A DNA stretch of 64,000 nt from positions 3,419,001 through 3,483,000 of the forward strand of contig NZ_CP114871.1 of assembly GCF_027474405.1 (NCBI RefSeq), written 5' to 3'. Positions within the stretch are counted from its first letter, which is position 1. Each line of letters opens with the position of its first letter. The notes below the pieces were generated by a model. The model was not told the origin of the DNA, ran no database searches, and saw only the letters and a list, made by a program, of their open reading frames with translations. The stretch is from Caulobacter sp. NIBR2454. Its GTDB lineage: Bacteria; Pseudomonadota; Alphaproteobacteria; Caulobacterales; Caulobacteraceae. Of this stretch, positions 15,239-24,063 are shown in pieces. The position numbers and the translations under genes were made by a program.

Positions 15239-17586
15239 GGGAAACTCCTCAAAGATTGCCGAAAGGGCTCGCGCCAGGCGGCCGGGTCGTCGCCGACTTG
15301 GCGTCGGATTTCATCAAGCCGGGCGGTCGTCGCCGCGCGGCCGCTGAGGATGGCTAGATGCTCATCCAGCCCCGTCAGGTCCAACTCGGCCACCGCCGAA
15401 GCGCCGCCCTGCCGGATCAGGAAGCCGCGCGAGCCGACACCCAACTCGTCGCGCACAAGGGCGAGTTCGCGACCGCTCAAACCAAAGCCTTCGCCGTAGT
15501 CGAGTTCAGTCGCCTCGCCGTTAGGCAGGAAGATCTTGGTGGCGCATTGCTCTTGGATCGTGCGGGCTATGGGCGAGGCCAAAACGTCGGACGGCGACTG
15601 GGTCGCGAGCACAAGGACCGCGTCCTTCTTGCGCCAGGTCTTCAAGCCGTCCCGCGCAAGGTCCCTGAAGGCCTCGTCCCCCAGGGCCTTCCAGAACTCG
15701 TCTATGCACACGACCAGACGCCGGCCGTCGGCCAAAGCGCCGATACGGTGCAGCAGGTACATCATCACCGGCGCCCGCACGTCCGCATCGTCTAGGATCG
15801 AGGTCATGTCGAAGGCGCTCAGACGCGGCCCCAGGTCCAGCGCATCTGCGTCCCCGTCCAGAGCCCAGCCCAAGGCTGCGTTCTGGCCCCATCGCTCAAG
15901 GCGCGCGCCCAGTCCCGCAGCGTCCTGCTGGCCCAAAAGTCCCCGTAGAGCGGCTATGGACCGTTCGCGCTGAGGCAGCCGCAGCACCGCGGCGATCGCC
16001 TCATCGAGCATGGCCGCCTCGCTGGGTGAGACGCGCCCGTCCGCGCCCAGCGCCATGCGCAAGACGAGCGCTCGCAAAAACGCCAGATCGGTCGGGGCGT
16101 CCCCCAAGGCCTTGAGCGGCGAAAGTCCCGTCGGCTCGCCTGAACGCAAGGCCTGGTAGGCGCCGCCGCAGGCGCGCACGAAGACCTCCGCGCCCCGATC
16201 CTTGTCGATGAGTACTTGGCGCGCGCCAAAGCGCTCCATCTGGGCGAGAAGGAAGTTTTGCAGCACCGTCTTTCCGGCGCCCGAAGGGCCGCAGATGAAG
16301 GTGTGGCCCAGATCGCCCACATGGAGATTGAGTTCGAAGGTCGTGCGGCCGCGGGTGCGCAGCGAAGCGACCGGCGCGTCCCAATGAGGCTTGCCGTGCC
16401 GCCCGGAAGCGTAGGCGTGCAAGGGCGCAAGGGCGGCGAAGTTGCGGCTGCTGATCGCCGCGGGCCGCGTGCGCATCTTAAAGACCCCCGGAAACTGGGC
16501 CCAGAAGGCCGCTTCCAGTCCAAGGTCCTCGCGAGCCGCCACCAGGCCCCCGCCCGCCAGCAACGCCCTGGCCGCGGACAGATCGCGAGACAACTCAGCT
16601 GGCGTGTCAGCCAAGACCAGCACACTGGCCTGATGATCGCCCATGACGAAGCGGCCGCTCGCCAGATCGTCCATCGCCTCGTCGAGGGCGTCGGCCTGTG
16701 ATGCGGCGCGGTCATTGGCGCTCAGCATCTGGTTTTGCTTGCGGCCCATAAGGCCCTCAGCGGCAGCCCTGGACAAAAACGCGAACGACTGGCTGACGAT
16801 CAGCCGATAAGGCGCGGCGAGCAGACCGTCCCAGATGCCGGGGTGGGTGGAGGCCGGGTAGGCTTTAAGCCCGAGCATGGCGCCATAGGCGCTGCCCCCG
16901 GGCTGGCGAATCTCCAAGGCCTCGCGCCCAAAGATCACCCGCGCCGCGTACAGCGCTTGGCCAAGATGGCCAGGCACCAAGGGCATGGGGCGATCTTGCC
17001 CCTCCAAGATGGGAACCAGCGCCTCAAGGGTTTGGCTGAACAAGACTTCGCCGCGGCGCTCTATACCCAGCGGGCGCGGCCGCCATGGCGTCAGCAACTG
17101 CATAAGGTCGCGCGCGACGCCTTCCAGGCGGCGGATGCGCTCGCCCTCCGGGGCCGCCTTGACGGCGGCGCCCGCCAGCCAGGGGCTTAGCCCTGGACCC
17201 TTCAAGATCAGCGTAACGATGAGCCGATTGGCGAACAGGCCATCGCGGTTGACGCGCCCACGCCATGCGGCGTCCAGCTCGGCGCCATAAGCCGAGGCGA
17301 ACCCCTCTGAGGGAGCCACCTTCGCCGGGGCCCTGATCAGATGCTGCCAGACGGCGAGGTCTTCTGAGGCGATGTTGCGCCAGGCGCCGGCCAAGGCCTC
17401 ATGCAGACGGTTGAGCTCATCGCGCCCGGCGGTCTCGAAAGCCACGCCTTCGACGAAGAACGCGCACATCAGCGCGCCGCCATCGAGGGCGAGAATCTGA
17501 TCGGTCGCGTGACGGACATAGGGTAACGGAGCGCGCGTTTCACGCGCCATCGCGTTCCTCACCGGACCTCTCGGCAGCTCAACCAT
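15235..17586 (-). CDS. virB4: VirB4 type IV secretion ATPase
   Basis: A 783-residue ATPase, normal for the family. Walker A (CGPSGAGKT) is near residue 433, Walker B (LVVCIDEFWKAL) near 620, and LATQSPSDVL follows it. The CagE/TrbE/VirB4 N-terminal domain occupies about residues 150-370. I chose ATG 17586 because it overlaps the virB3 stop by eight bases and has AAGG upstream; the longer frame to 17832 lies within virB3. A second ATG at 17550 is possible. VirB4 drives pilus biogenesis and substrate transfer. Confidence 0.93.
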   Translation of the reverse strand: MVELPRGPVRNAMARETRAPLPYVRHATDQILALDGGALMCAFFVEGVAFETAGRDELNRLHEALAGAWRNIASEDLAVWQHLIRAPAKVAPSEGFASAYGAELDAAWRGRVNRDGLFANRLIVTLILKGPGLSPWLAGAAVKAAPEGERIRRLEGVARDLMQLLTPWRPRPLGIERRGEVLFSQTLEALVPILEGQDRPMPLVPGHLGQALYAARVIFGREALEIRQPGGSAYGAMLGLKAYPASTHPGIWDGLLAAPYRLIVSQSFAFLSRAAAEGLMGRKQNQMLSANDRAASQADALDEAMDDLASGRFVMGDHQASVLVLADTPAELSRDLSAARALLAGGGLVAAREDLGLEAAFWAQFPGVFKMRTRPAAISSRNFAALAPLHAYASGRHGKPHWDAPVASLRTRGRTTFELNLHVGDLGHTFICGPSGAGKTVLQNFLLAQMERFGARQVLIDKDRGAEVFVRACGGAYQALRSGEPTGLSPLKALGDAPTDLAFLRALVLRMALGADGRVSPSEAAMLDEAIAAVLRLPQRERSIAALRGLLGQQDAAGLGARLERWGQNAALGWALDGDADALDLGPRLSAFDMTSILDDADVRAPVMMYLLHRIGALADGRRLVVCIDEFWKALGDEAFRDLARDGLKTWRKKDAVLVLATQSPSDVLASPIARTIQEQCATKIFLPNGEATELDYGEGFGLSGRELALVRDELGVGSRGFLIRQGGASAVAELDLTGLDEHLAILSGRAATTARLDEIRRQVGDDPAAWREPFRQSLRSFP

Positions 17587-17902
17587 GGCGAACCTTTCGG
17601 AACGCCAGCGGGCTGCAGGCCGAACCGCCCCAAAGCGCGGCGTTGCGGCTGCGTCCGCGGGTCTGCAGGTGTAGCCACCAAAGCCGCAGCGCATGGTGGT
17701 CGTGGCGGCAAATGGCTCGCAGCACCAGATGCACCGCAGGGGCCGCGAGCAGATAGAGCAGGCTGCCGCCGCCCAGGAACGCCACGGCGCTGACGATGAG
17801 GTTGATCCCCATCGCCTCCATCGGCACGCCAAGCACTAAGGCCGGACGCGTGCAGGCCAAAAAAAGGGTGTCGCGGGTCAGGCGCTCAGGCTGGCCGGCC
17901 AC
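17579..17902 (-). CDS. virB3: VirB3 inner-membrane protein
   Basis: A 107-residue protein. TLFLACTRPALVLGVPMEA at residues 12-30 is the family's signature N-terminus and is followed by two hydrophobic segments (about 32-60). The C-terminal tail is longer and more basic than the minimal VirB3. It starts a few bases after the virB2 stop and its stop overlaps the virB4 start, matching the conserved virB2-B3-B4 order. Confidence 0.9.
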   Translation of the reverse strand: MAGQPERLTRDTLFLACTRPALVLGVPMEAMGINLIVSAVAFLGGGSLLYLLAAPAVHLVLRAICRHDHHALRLWWLHLQTRGRSRNAALWGGSACSPLAFRKVRHG

Positions 17903-17906
17903 GGCG

Positions 17907-18200
17907 TCACGCTCCGCCCACGATCATGTCGACGATCGTGCCGGCCCCAAAGATCACGATGATCCCCACCACCACCGTGCCGGCGCGACGCAAATCCAAG
18001 TGACCAAACATCCAAGCCACGCCGGTGAGAATGACGGCGAGAACGGCCAGCCCGCGGATGATGTCGGAGTTCAGCAGGTCGATGATGTTTTGGATAAAGC
18101 CGCCCAAGTCTGCGCCTGACTGGGCCATGGCTGGGCTTGCGCAAAGCGAGCCTGTCAAAATGGCGCAGACCAAGGCGCGAGCACGATCTGAAGAGGTCAT
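17907..18200 (-). CDS. virB2: VirB2/TrbC major pilin
   Basis: A 97-residue pilin precursor with a long signal peptide cleaved near residue 26 (SPAMAQ), leaving a mature peptide of about 70 residues with two hydrophobic helices (near 46-62 and 72-95) separated by a basic loop (FGHLDLRRAG). This is the VirB2/TrbC pattern. It overlaps the end of the lytic transglycosylase gene by four bases and precedes virB3. Confidence 0.92.
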   Translation of the reverse strand: MTSSDRARALVCAILTGSLCASPAMAQSGADLGGFIQNIIDLLNSDIIRGLAVLAVILTGVAWMFGHLDLRRAGTVVVGIIVIFGAGTIVDMIVGGA

Positions 18201-18781
18201 GGCAAAGCTCCGATCATGAGGGGTGGGTTGCGAAAGACGTGGAGCGAGCGCGCCGTTCGGGAAGCGAACACATCGTCGGCGCCTCCACGATCAATGGGCA
18301 GTGACGACGCGGTCGCTTGACGTGCGAGACTGGCTTGGATCTGAGCTACGCGCGCCACGTAACCGTTGGCGAGCCCCCGGCGCGGGTGACCGGTGTTGTA
18401 GCGCGACAGCGCTGCATCAAAGGCGCGCCGACCTTCCTGCGGCCGATAGCCCGACAAAAGAACCTGGGCGGCCGCCTTGAGATTGGCGCACGGCTCGAAG
18501 GCCGCCTCTATGCTCAGGCCGAGCCACTGGAGGTTTGCGCTGTTGATCTGCCCTAGGCCCAGATCGATGGAGCGCCCCTGGGCGATCAGATCGCGGGCCA
18601 TCGATACGGCCTGGGGTTTGGTTCGGGGACGAAGGCTCGTTGGATCGGGGCCGTTCACACCGATCGCCAGAGGATCAAGACGACTTTCAGCGTGCGAGAT
18701 CGCCAGCAAGGTTTGAGGAGCTGCTTGCGGTGCGCATGCGACCGCAAGCTCCAATACCGCCGCCGCGGTCAGCGCGTTCAT
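18197..18781 (-). CDS. virB1: VirB1 lytic transglycosylase
   Basis: A 194-residue SLT-fold enzyme that opens the peptidoglycan for channel assembly. The catalytic glutamate is Glu32 in ISHAESRLDP, followed by IDLGLGQINSANL near residue 80 and LSRYNTGHPRRG near 130. The N-terminus is hydrophobic, consistent with export, though a clean cleavage site is not evident. The ATG at 18781 was preferred; a GTG 15 bases upstream is in frame. It is the first gene of the leftward virB operon, so the operon promoter should lie just to the right of it. Confidence 0.9.
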   Translation of the reverse strand: MNALTAAAVLELAVACAPQAAPQTLLAISHAESRLDPLAIGVNGPDPTSLRPRTKPQAVSMARDLIAQGRSIDLGLGQINSANLQWLGLSIEAAFEPCANLKAAAQVLLSGYRPQEGRRAFDAALSRYNTGHPRRGLANGYVARVAQIQASLARQATASSLPIDRGGADDVFASRTARSLHVFRNPPLMIGALP

Positions 18782-19239
18782 CGCCGAGCGCCCCACCGCA
18801 ACCCTGGCGGAGGCGCTGCGGCTGACTGGGGTCTATGAGGGGCGATTGAAACGCTGATGATCATGGCTGAACTCCACGAAAATCAGTCTGTCGCCAGGAG
18901 GGTGCGCCCGCCAAAAGCTACTGGTCGACCAGCCTGTCAGAAGGCCATTTTTGGGGCCCCTGATCACTTGGAGCGGCGCAGAGCGGCGCCCGAACCTGCG
19001 CATCGCGTCAGGGGTGACGGCGGCCCCTTGCGACAAGTCCCACCGGCAAGCGCCGGGCGGCCAAGCCCATGATTTGAGCGCGCCTCTCGGCTCCGGCCTC
19101 GAGCCTCATCCTGTCCCAAGCGCGCCGGCCACACGCTGAAATCTGCTTACGTTAGGGCGCGGCAGCGCGGATGCGCACAACGACAGCCTTGGCGGCGGCC
19201 GCCTAGGCGCCGGATTTACGATGAGCTCGGCGAAGGGCG
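18782..19239. other. Intergenic region upstream of the virB operon
   Basis: About 460 bases. A 67-codon minus-strand frame (18833-19036) is present but has no recognisable motif or ribosome-binding site. The virB promoter is expected here; I could not identify convincing -35/-10 elements, an oriT or an attachment site. Confidence 0.4.
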
Positions 19240-20352
19240 CTAGGTGATCGCCGAAACCAGTCGCTCCACGGCGGCCTTGCGGTCAAAGGTGGTTCGATTG
19301 GCGACGATCGCCACGGCCAGCTTGCGATCCGGCAGATAAGCCATCACCGAACCGTAGTAGGGCATGGTGCCGCTATGACCCAAAGCCACCCCGTGTCGCG
19401 TCTGGACGATATTACAGCCCAGCGCGTACTGAACCCCCGGGCGATCGGAGAACCGATTGGGCCGCAAGAGTTCATCAAGATAGGGCTGGGGTAGAGCACG
19501 CCCCTGATAGAGCGCCTCAGCCCACCGGGCCAGATCGGGCGCGCATGACATCACGCCGCCGCCGGTGAACTCCACGGCCGGGTCGATGAAAATCCTTCCG
19601 TCGACAAAGGACTTTTCGGGAATTCCAAACGTGTTCTTCTCGCGCAGATATCCGTTGGCCAGACCCGGATAGGCGCGGCGGTTGCCCACCGTGCGCGTCA
19701 GACCCAGCGGCCGGATGAACCGCTCGCCGATCTCATCCAGATAGGCTCGACCCGTAATCTTCTCAAAGATCATCCCGGCCAAAACGTAGTTGGTGTCGCT
19801 GTAGTTGTAGCCCTGACCCGCTGGAAACAGAGGCTTCTTGTCCAGCACATAGCTGACCAGTTCGGCGGGTGGGAACAGATGGTCAGGATCGTCGCGCGTC
19901 TTGGCGAAGTAGTTGGTCAGCCATTCTGGGGCCCAGGCATGGTCGACCAGACCGCTGGACTGATCGAGCAGCATGCGCACGGTGATTTGGCCGCCGTTGG
20001 GCAGGCGCGCGAACCATGGCTCGGCGCTGAGCCAACCACTGATCGGCGCGTCCAGCTGAAGCCGGCTTTCTTGAACTAGTCCCAAAGCCCAGGCGCTGAC
20101 GAAGGTCTTGCCGATGCTGGCGGCTGGCACGATGGCGTCCGGCGCCATGCGCAGGCCATCCTCCAGATCGGAAAAGCCCGTCGCCGCCGACAGCATTTGG
20201 CCATCGTCCAAAACGAGGGCGGCTGCGGCGCCCGGGAGCTTTTGCTTGGCCGCTACACTGTCCAGAGCCCGCTGAAACTCAGGCCCGCGCTCGATCGCCG
20301 CCGCGGCCCGCGCGATCGCGGCGGGAGCCGTTAGAGCGGCGGACGCGTACAA
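19240..20352 (-). CDS. Exported serine hydrolase (beta-lactamase/PBP-like family)
   Basis: A protein of about 370 residues with the serine hydrolase triad: SIGK (Ser-x-x-Lys, near residue 79), YSD in GYNYSDTNYVL (near 187) and HSG in LGHSGTMPYYG (near 328). Class C beta-lactamases, esterases and D-aminopeptidases share this fold. The start is uncertain. The frame has a TTG at 20352, and sequence just upstream in frame reads NNRRHLLL, suggesting a twin-arginine-like signal whose true start may overlap the truncated ligase remnant. The activity could be esterase or peptidase; there is no specific clue to antibiotic resistance. Confidence 0.8.
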   Translation of the reverse strand: MYASAALTAPAAIARAAAAIERGPEFQRALDSVAAKQKLPGAAAALVLDDGQMLSAATGFSDLEDGLRMAPDAIVPAASIGKTFVSAWALGLVQESRLQLDAPISGWLSAEPWFARLPNGGQITVRMLLDQSSGLVDHAWAPEWLTNYFAKTRDDPDHLFPPAELVSYVLDKKPLFPAGQGYNYSDTNYVLAGMIFEKITGRAYLDEIGERFIRPLGLTRTVGNRRAYPGLANGYLREKNTFGIPEKSFVDGRIFIDPAVEFTGGGVMSCAPDLARWAEALYQGRALPQPYLDELLRPNRFSDRPGVQYALGCNIVQTRHGVALGHSGTMPYYGSVMAYLPDRKLAVAIVANRTTFDRKAAVERLVSAIT

Positions 20353-20369
20353 TAGCAGATGACGACGGT

Positions 20370-20526
20370 TATTGGACGCCTTCGGTTTCGATGACCCACT
20401 GTTTGAGCGCCTGCTTGTCCACCTTGCCGATGGGCAGCAGAGGCAAGGCGTCCAGCACGTGGAGTCGCTTGGGAATCTTGTAGTTGGCCAGACGCTGGCG
20501 GCAGGCCGCCAGCAGCGCCTCCGGCT
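20370..20526 (-). pseudogene. C-terminal remnant of an acyl-CoA synthetase / AMP-forming ligase
   Basis: Reading leftwards, the last 50 or so residues of an adenylate-forming ligase are intact: RLANYKIPKRL, then VLDALPLLPIGKVDKQAL with the conserved C-terminal lysine region, ending in EGVQ and TAA at 20370. Homology stops near 20521-20526, where the sequence becomes the tail of another gene on the opposite strand. No start codon or N-terminal domain is present, so this is a fragment. It lies directly upstream of the serine hydrolase on the same strand, which may once have been cotranscribed with the full ligase. Confidence 0.75.
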
Positions 20527-20609
20527 GGCCAGCTGTCGTGGTCATGGAAGGCGGCTATGCGGTTGAAGCCTTGGGCGACAACGTCGCCAGCTTCCTTTCC
20601 GGGTTCTGA
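20526..20609 (+). pseudogene. C-terminal remnant of a histone-deacetylase-family amidohydrolase
   Basis: The plus strand encodes PAVVVMEGGYAVEALGDN followed by VASFLSGF and TGA at 20607-20609. The EGGY motif followed by LGxNVxxFLxGF is the typical C-terminal end of bacterial HDAC/acetylpolyamine amidohydrolase proteins. Only about 27 residues remain; upstream the sequence switches to the ligase remnant on the other strand. It is too short to function. Confidence 0.6.
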
Positions 20610-20642
20610 GCCAAGGACGCGGCTCAGACGCCAAAGCGGCGC

Positions 20643-21224
20643 CTAACTCGCCCGCTCATAGCCCTGGTCCATCGCCGTCTGGAGCTTGTTGTCGGCCCTG
20701 GCGGCCCGCACCAGGCTCGCGCGCACGATCAGCTTATGGAACGGCATGATCGCCGTCAGATAGATCTGGCCCAGCCGGTTGTGGCAGTGGGCGATGCTGG
20801 TGGCCACCAGCTCCACTCCGCCCGACGGCGATGGCCGCGTCATCACCGACAGCCGAAAATCCAGATGCCGGTCGTTCTCGCCTAGGACCACCTCGTGGTC
20901 GCGGCGCGCCAGGATGCGGAACATGCCGATGTGGTCGGCGCGGGCTGCGATCGCGTCGTTGAGAATCTGGCGCGAACTCTTGACCCCAAAGACGCCCATC
21001 ACCGCGTCGCGGATCGCCAACAGCGCCAGCGACCACATCGGCGGCTTGGCCATCATCGCCAGGGCCAGCACCTCGGCGGGCAGACGCGCGTCCTCAGGCT
21101 TGAGCGCGATGGCGAACGCGTCAGCCAGATCGGCGTCGTCGTAGAGGGTGGCGATCAGGGTGTCGGCCGGCGGTTCGACGGACCGCGCGCGGTCCAAGAT
21201 CGGGGGTCTGGGTTTGGAGGTCAT
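20643..21224 (-). CDS. DUF2867 domain-containing protein
   Basis: A 193-residue protein. The stretch LGENDRHLDFRLSVMTR and the following HCHNRLGQIYLTAIMPFHKLIV match the DUF2867 pattern, found alone or at the end of SDR-like proteins. Function is unknown, though members resemble small ligand-binding folds. The ATG at 21224 was chosen because the longer frame (to about 21584) enters low-quality, arginine-rich sequence. It is divergent from the threonine ammonia-lyase gene and shows no obvious operon partner. Confidence 0.8.
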   Translation of the reverse strand: MTSKPRPPILDRARSVEPPADTLIATLYDDADLADAFAIALKPEDARLPAEVLALAMMAKPPMWSLALLAIRDAVMGVFGVKSSRQILNDAIAARADHIGMFRILARRDHEVVLGENDRHLDFRLSVMTRPSPSGGVELVATSIAHCHNRLGQIYLTAIMPFHKLIVRASLVRAARADNKLQTAMDQGYERAS

Positions 21225-21441
21225 CCGCGCAGGCGATTTACAACCCGTGGATGTCGGGCGCCCGTTCATGCCGCACTCCGCCGCCCCGCGCCAGTCGTGT
21301 TTGGGGCCGATCCCGTGAGCGCCAGATCGCGCCGTAGCGGCCCACGGCGTTGCTTTGGCCTGGCGTCTTGGCCAGCGCGATTGCGCCGCCGACGCCGCGC
21401 CGTTAGGTTCGCGACCTCTCCTCCCCCAGCCGGGCTGATCC

Positions 21442-22644
21442 ATGACCCTCGACCTTGAGGCCATCCGCGCCGCCGCCGCGCGCCTGGAAGGCCACATCGA
21501 ACGCACGCCCTGTCGCCATTCCAAGACCCTGTCCAAGATTACAGGCGCGGACGTGTGGGTGAAGTTTGAGAACCTGCAGTTCACCGCCGCCTACAAGGAG
21601 CGCGGCGCGCTCAATAAGCTCTTGCTGCTCAGCGAGGCCGAAAAGAAGCGCGGCGTCATCGCCGCCAGCGCCGGCAACCACGCACAGGGCCTAGCCTACC
21701 ACGCCACCCGCCTTGGCGTGCCGGTGACCATCGTCATGCCGCGCAACACCCCCTTCGTGAAGGTGCAGCACACTCGCGACTTCGGCGCCGAGGTGGTGAT
21801 CGACGGCGAGACCTATGACGACGCCAACGCCACCGCCCGCCGGCTGCAGGAAGAACGCGACCTCGTCTTCGTCCACCCCTTCGACGACTACGACGTCATG
21901 GCCGGCCAAGGCACCATCGCCCTTGAGATGCTGCAAGAGGCGCCGGACCTGGAGATCTTGCCCGTACCCATCGGCGGCGGCGGCCTGATCAGCGGCGTGG
22001 CCACGGCGGCCAAGGCGCTCAGCCCCGACATCCGCATCCTTGGCTGCGAGCCGGCCATGTATCCGTCCTTCACCGCCCGCATGCGCGGCGTCACCGCCCA
22101 TTGCGGCGGCCAGACCATCGCCGAAGGCATCGCCGTCAAGCAGGTCGGCGACAAGACCTATGCCCAGGTGCGTCCCCTGATCGATGACGTGCTGCTGCTC
22201 GAAGAGCCGTTCATCGAACAGGCCGTCTCGCTCTACTGCAATGTGGAGAAGACCATCGCCGAGGGCGCTGGCGCCGCCTCGCTCGCGGCCCTGCTGGCCT
22301 ATCCCGAACGGTTCCGCGGCAAGAAGTGCGGCCTGATCCTGTGCGGCGGCAACATCGACACCCGGCTTTTGGCGTCGGTCCTGACCCGCGAGCTGGTGCG
22401 CGCCCAGCGTCTGGTCTCCTTGCGCATCGTCGGCGACGACCGGCCGGGCCTTTTGGCCACCGTGTCGCAGACCATCGGCGAGCTTGGCGCCAATATCATC
22501 GAGGTGGCCCATAATCGCCTGGCCCTCGACGTTCCGGCCAAGGGCGCCGAATTCGACATCACCATCGAGACCCGCGACGCCCAGCACACCCAAGAGATCG
22601 TCGACGCCCTGCGTGAGCGCGGCTACCCGCCCCGCACCGTCTAA
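21442..22644 (+). CDS. ilvA: Threonine ammonia-lyase (threonine dehydratase)
   Basis: A 400-residue PLP enzyme that deaminates L-threonine to 2-oxobutanoate, the first step toward isoleucine or threonine breakdown. The Schiff-base lysine is Lys52 in FTAAYKERGA, and the phosphate-binding glycine loop GGGGLISG lies near residue 180. A single ACT-like domain begins near residue 325 (RIVGDDRPGLLATVSQ). The length and single C-terminal ACT domain fit the shorter TdcB/IlvA-type enzymes rather than the double-domain 510-residue IlvA. It is followed after 26 bases by an FKBP lipoprotein gene on the same strand. Confidence 0.9.
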   Translation: MTLDLEAIRAAAARLEGHIERTPCRHSKTLSKITGADVWVKFENLQFTAAYKERGALNKLLLLSEAEKKRGVIAASAGNHAQGLAYHATRLGVPVTIVMPRNTPFVKVQHTRDFGAEVVIDGETYDDANATARRLQEERDLVFVHPFDDYDVMAGQGTIALEMLQEAPDLEILPVPIGGGGLISGVATAAKALSPDIRILGCEPAMYPSFTARMRGVTAHCGGQTIAEGIAVKQVGDKTYAQVRPLIDDVLLLEEPFIEQAVSLYCNVEKTIAEGAGAASLAALLAYPERFRGKKCGLILCGGNIDTRLLASVLTRELVRAQRLVSLRIVGDDRPGLLATVSQTIGELGANIIEVAHNRLALDVPAKGAEFDITIETRDAQHTQEIVDALRERGYPPRTV

Positions 22645-22670
22645 GCCCGACCTGTCTGGAAACAACGACC

Positions 22671-23162
22671 ATGTTCAAGAAACTCGCCCTGGCGCTGAGC
22701 GCCGTCCTCGTGCTGGCCGGATGCGGCCCGAGCAAGGAAGCCAAGGCCAACCTGGCGGCCGCCGACGCCTTCATGGCCGAGAACGGCAAGAAGGAGGGCG
22801 TGGTCACCCTGCCCAGCGGCCTGCAGTACAAGGTCGTGCGCGCCGGCCCCGCTGCCGGCGCCCATCCAGGCCTCAAGGACGAGGTGAAGGTCCACTACGA
22901 GGGCAAGCTCTTGGACGGCACGGTGTTCGACAGCTCCTATGAGCGCGGCGCGCCGGCCACCTTCCCCCTGCAAGGCCTGGTCCCCGCCTGGCGCGAAGCC
23001 ATCCCGCTGATGCGTCCGGGTGACGAGTGGACGCTCTATGTCCCGCCGTCTCTCGGCTATGGCGCCCAGGACAAGGGTCCGATCCCGGGCAACAGCGTCA
23101 TGGTCTTTCGCATCGAACTGATCGACTTTTTGTCGGCGGGGGCGGGCCCCGGCCAGGGCTGA
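22671..23162 (+). CDS. FKBP-type peptidyl-prolyl isomerase lipoprotein
   Basis: A 163-residue lipoprotein with lipobox Cys18 (LAGC) and a C-terminal FKBP domain from about residue 55. VHYEGKLLDGTVFDSSYERG, then WREAIPLMRPGDEW and PPSLGYGAQ form the usual active-site blocks. It should catalyse proline isomerisation in the periplasm, anchored in the membrane. A short N-terminal helix (residues 20-40) precedes the domain, as in FkpA/Mip-like proteins, but is much shorter. It lies just downstream of the threonine ammonia-lyase gene. Confidence 0.92.
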   Translation: MFKKLALALSAVLVLAGCGPSKEAKANLAAADAFMAENGKKEGVVTLPSGLQYKVVRAGPAAGAHPGLKDEVKVHYEGKLLDGTVFDSSYERGAPATFPLQGLVPAWREAIPLMRPGDEWTLYVPPSLGYGAQDKGPIPGNSVMVFRIELIDFLSAGAGPGQG

Positions 23163-23229
23163 TCTAAAATTCATCCTTTCGTCGCGACGGCGTCACCGGC
23201 CCGTCGCGCGATTGGCCTTTAGGAGAACC

Positions 23230-24063
23230 ATGATGATCAAGGTCTCCACCGTCCTGGCCGCCCTCCTCGCGGCCGCATGCGCAGCGCCGGCCCTGGCCGC
23301 CCCGATCCAGGCTGGCGACGCGCAGGTGGTTCGCCGCTACGCCGCGCCCGAAGCGCGTCAGGGCGTGGCGGTGGATCGCGACCACGTCTATGCGGTCGCC
23401 AACTTCGTCATCGCCAAGTACGACAAGAAGACCGGCGCCAAGCTCGCCGAATGGAAGGGCGACCCCGCCCGCTTCCCGCACATCAATTCCTGCACGGTGA
23501 TCGGCAAGGAGCTGGTCTGCGCCAACTCCAACTTCCCGGCCGTCCCCCACTGGAGCGCGGTGGAGTTCTTCGACCCCAAGACCCTGACGCACCTGCGCAC
23601 CGTGGCGCTTGGACCCGGCACGGGATCGGTCACCTGGGTCGAGCGACGCGACGGCTTTTGGTGGGCCGCCTTCGCCAACTATGACGGCAAGGGCGGCGAG
23701 ACGCCGCGCGACCACCGCCACACCGTCCTGGTCAAGTTCGACGACCAGTGGCGGCGCACCCAGGCCTGGAGCTTCCCGCAATCCGTGCTGGAGCGGTTCG
23801 CGCCGATGAGCTCGTCCGGCGGCGGCTTTGGTCCCGACGGCCGGCTCTACATCACCGGTCACGACCACAAGGAGCTCTATGTCCTGGAGCTGCCCAAGGC
23901 CGGCGGCGCGGTGTTAGATCACGTGGCCACCATCGGCGTGGACGTGGAGGGTCAGGCCGTCGACTGGGACGAGAGCGAGCCGGGCATGATCTACGGCATC
24001 AGCCGCCCCAGCCGCGAGATCGTGGCCATGCGCGCGCCGTCCCTGAAAGATAAGCTGCCCTAG
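23230..24063 (+). CDS. Exported protein, probable beta-propeller, unknown function
   Basis: A protein of about 277 residues with a cleavable signal peptide (VLAALLAAACAAPALAA). The mature part repeats segments of the type GKELVCANSN, DGRLYITGHDHKELYVL and GMIYGISRPS, which resemble blades of SMP-30/quinoprotein-like propellers. The ATG at 23230 follows AGGAGA at 23221 and was preferred over an upstream in-frame codon. The stop overlaps the stop of the convergent DUF808 gene in a CTAG tetramer. No enzyme motif is recognised. Confidence 0.75.
   Translation: MMIKVSTVLAALLAAACAAPALAAPIQAGDAQVVRRYAAPEARQGVAVDRDHVYAVANFVIAKYDKKTGAKLAEWKGDPARFPHINSCTVIGKELVCANSNFPAVPHWSAVEFFDPKTLTHLRTVALGPGTGSVTWVERRDGFWWAAFANYDGKGGETPRDHRHTVLVKFDDQWRRTQAWSFPQSVLERFAPMSSSGGGFGPDGRLYITGHDHKELYVLELPKAGGAVLDHVATIGVDVEGQAVDWDESEPGMIYGISRPSREIVAMRAPSLKDKLP

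Noticed and set aside
18779..18846. Plus-strand peptide PTATLAEALRLTGVYEGRLKR overlapping the virB1 start
   Set aside because: It looks protein-like but is too short, has no start and overlaps virB1 antisense; probably chance.
18833..19036. 67-codon minus-strand frame upstream of virB1
   Set aside because: No ribosome-binding site, motif or family resemblance, so treated as non-coding.
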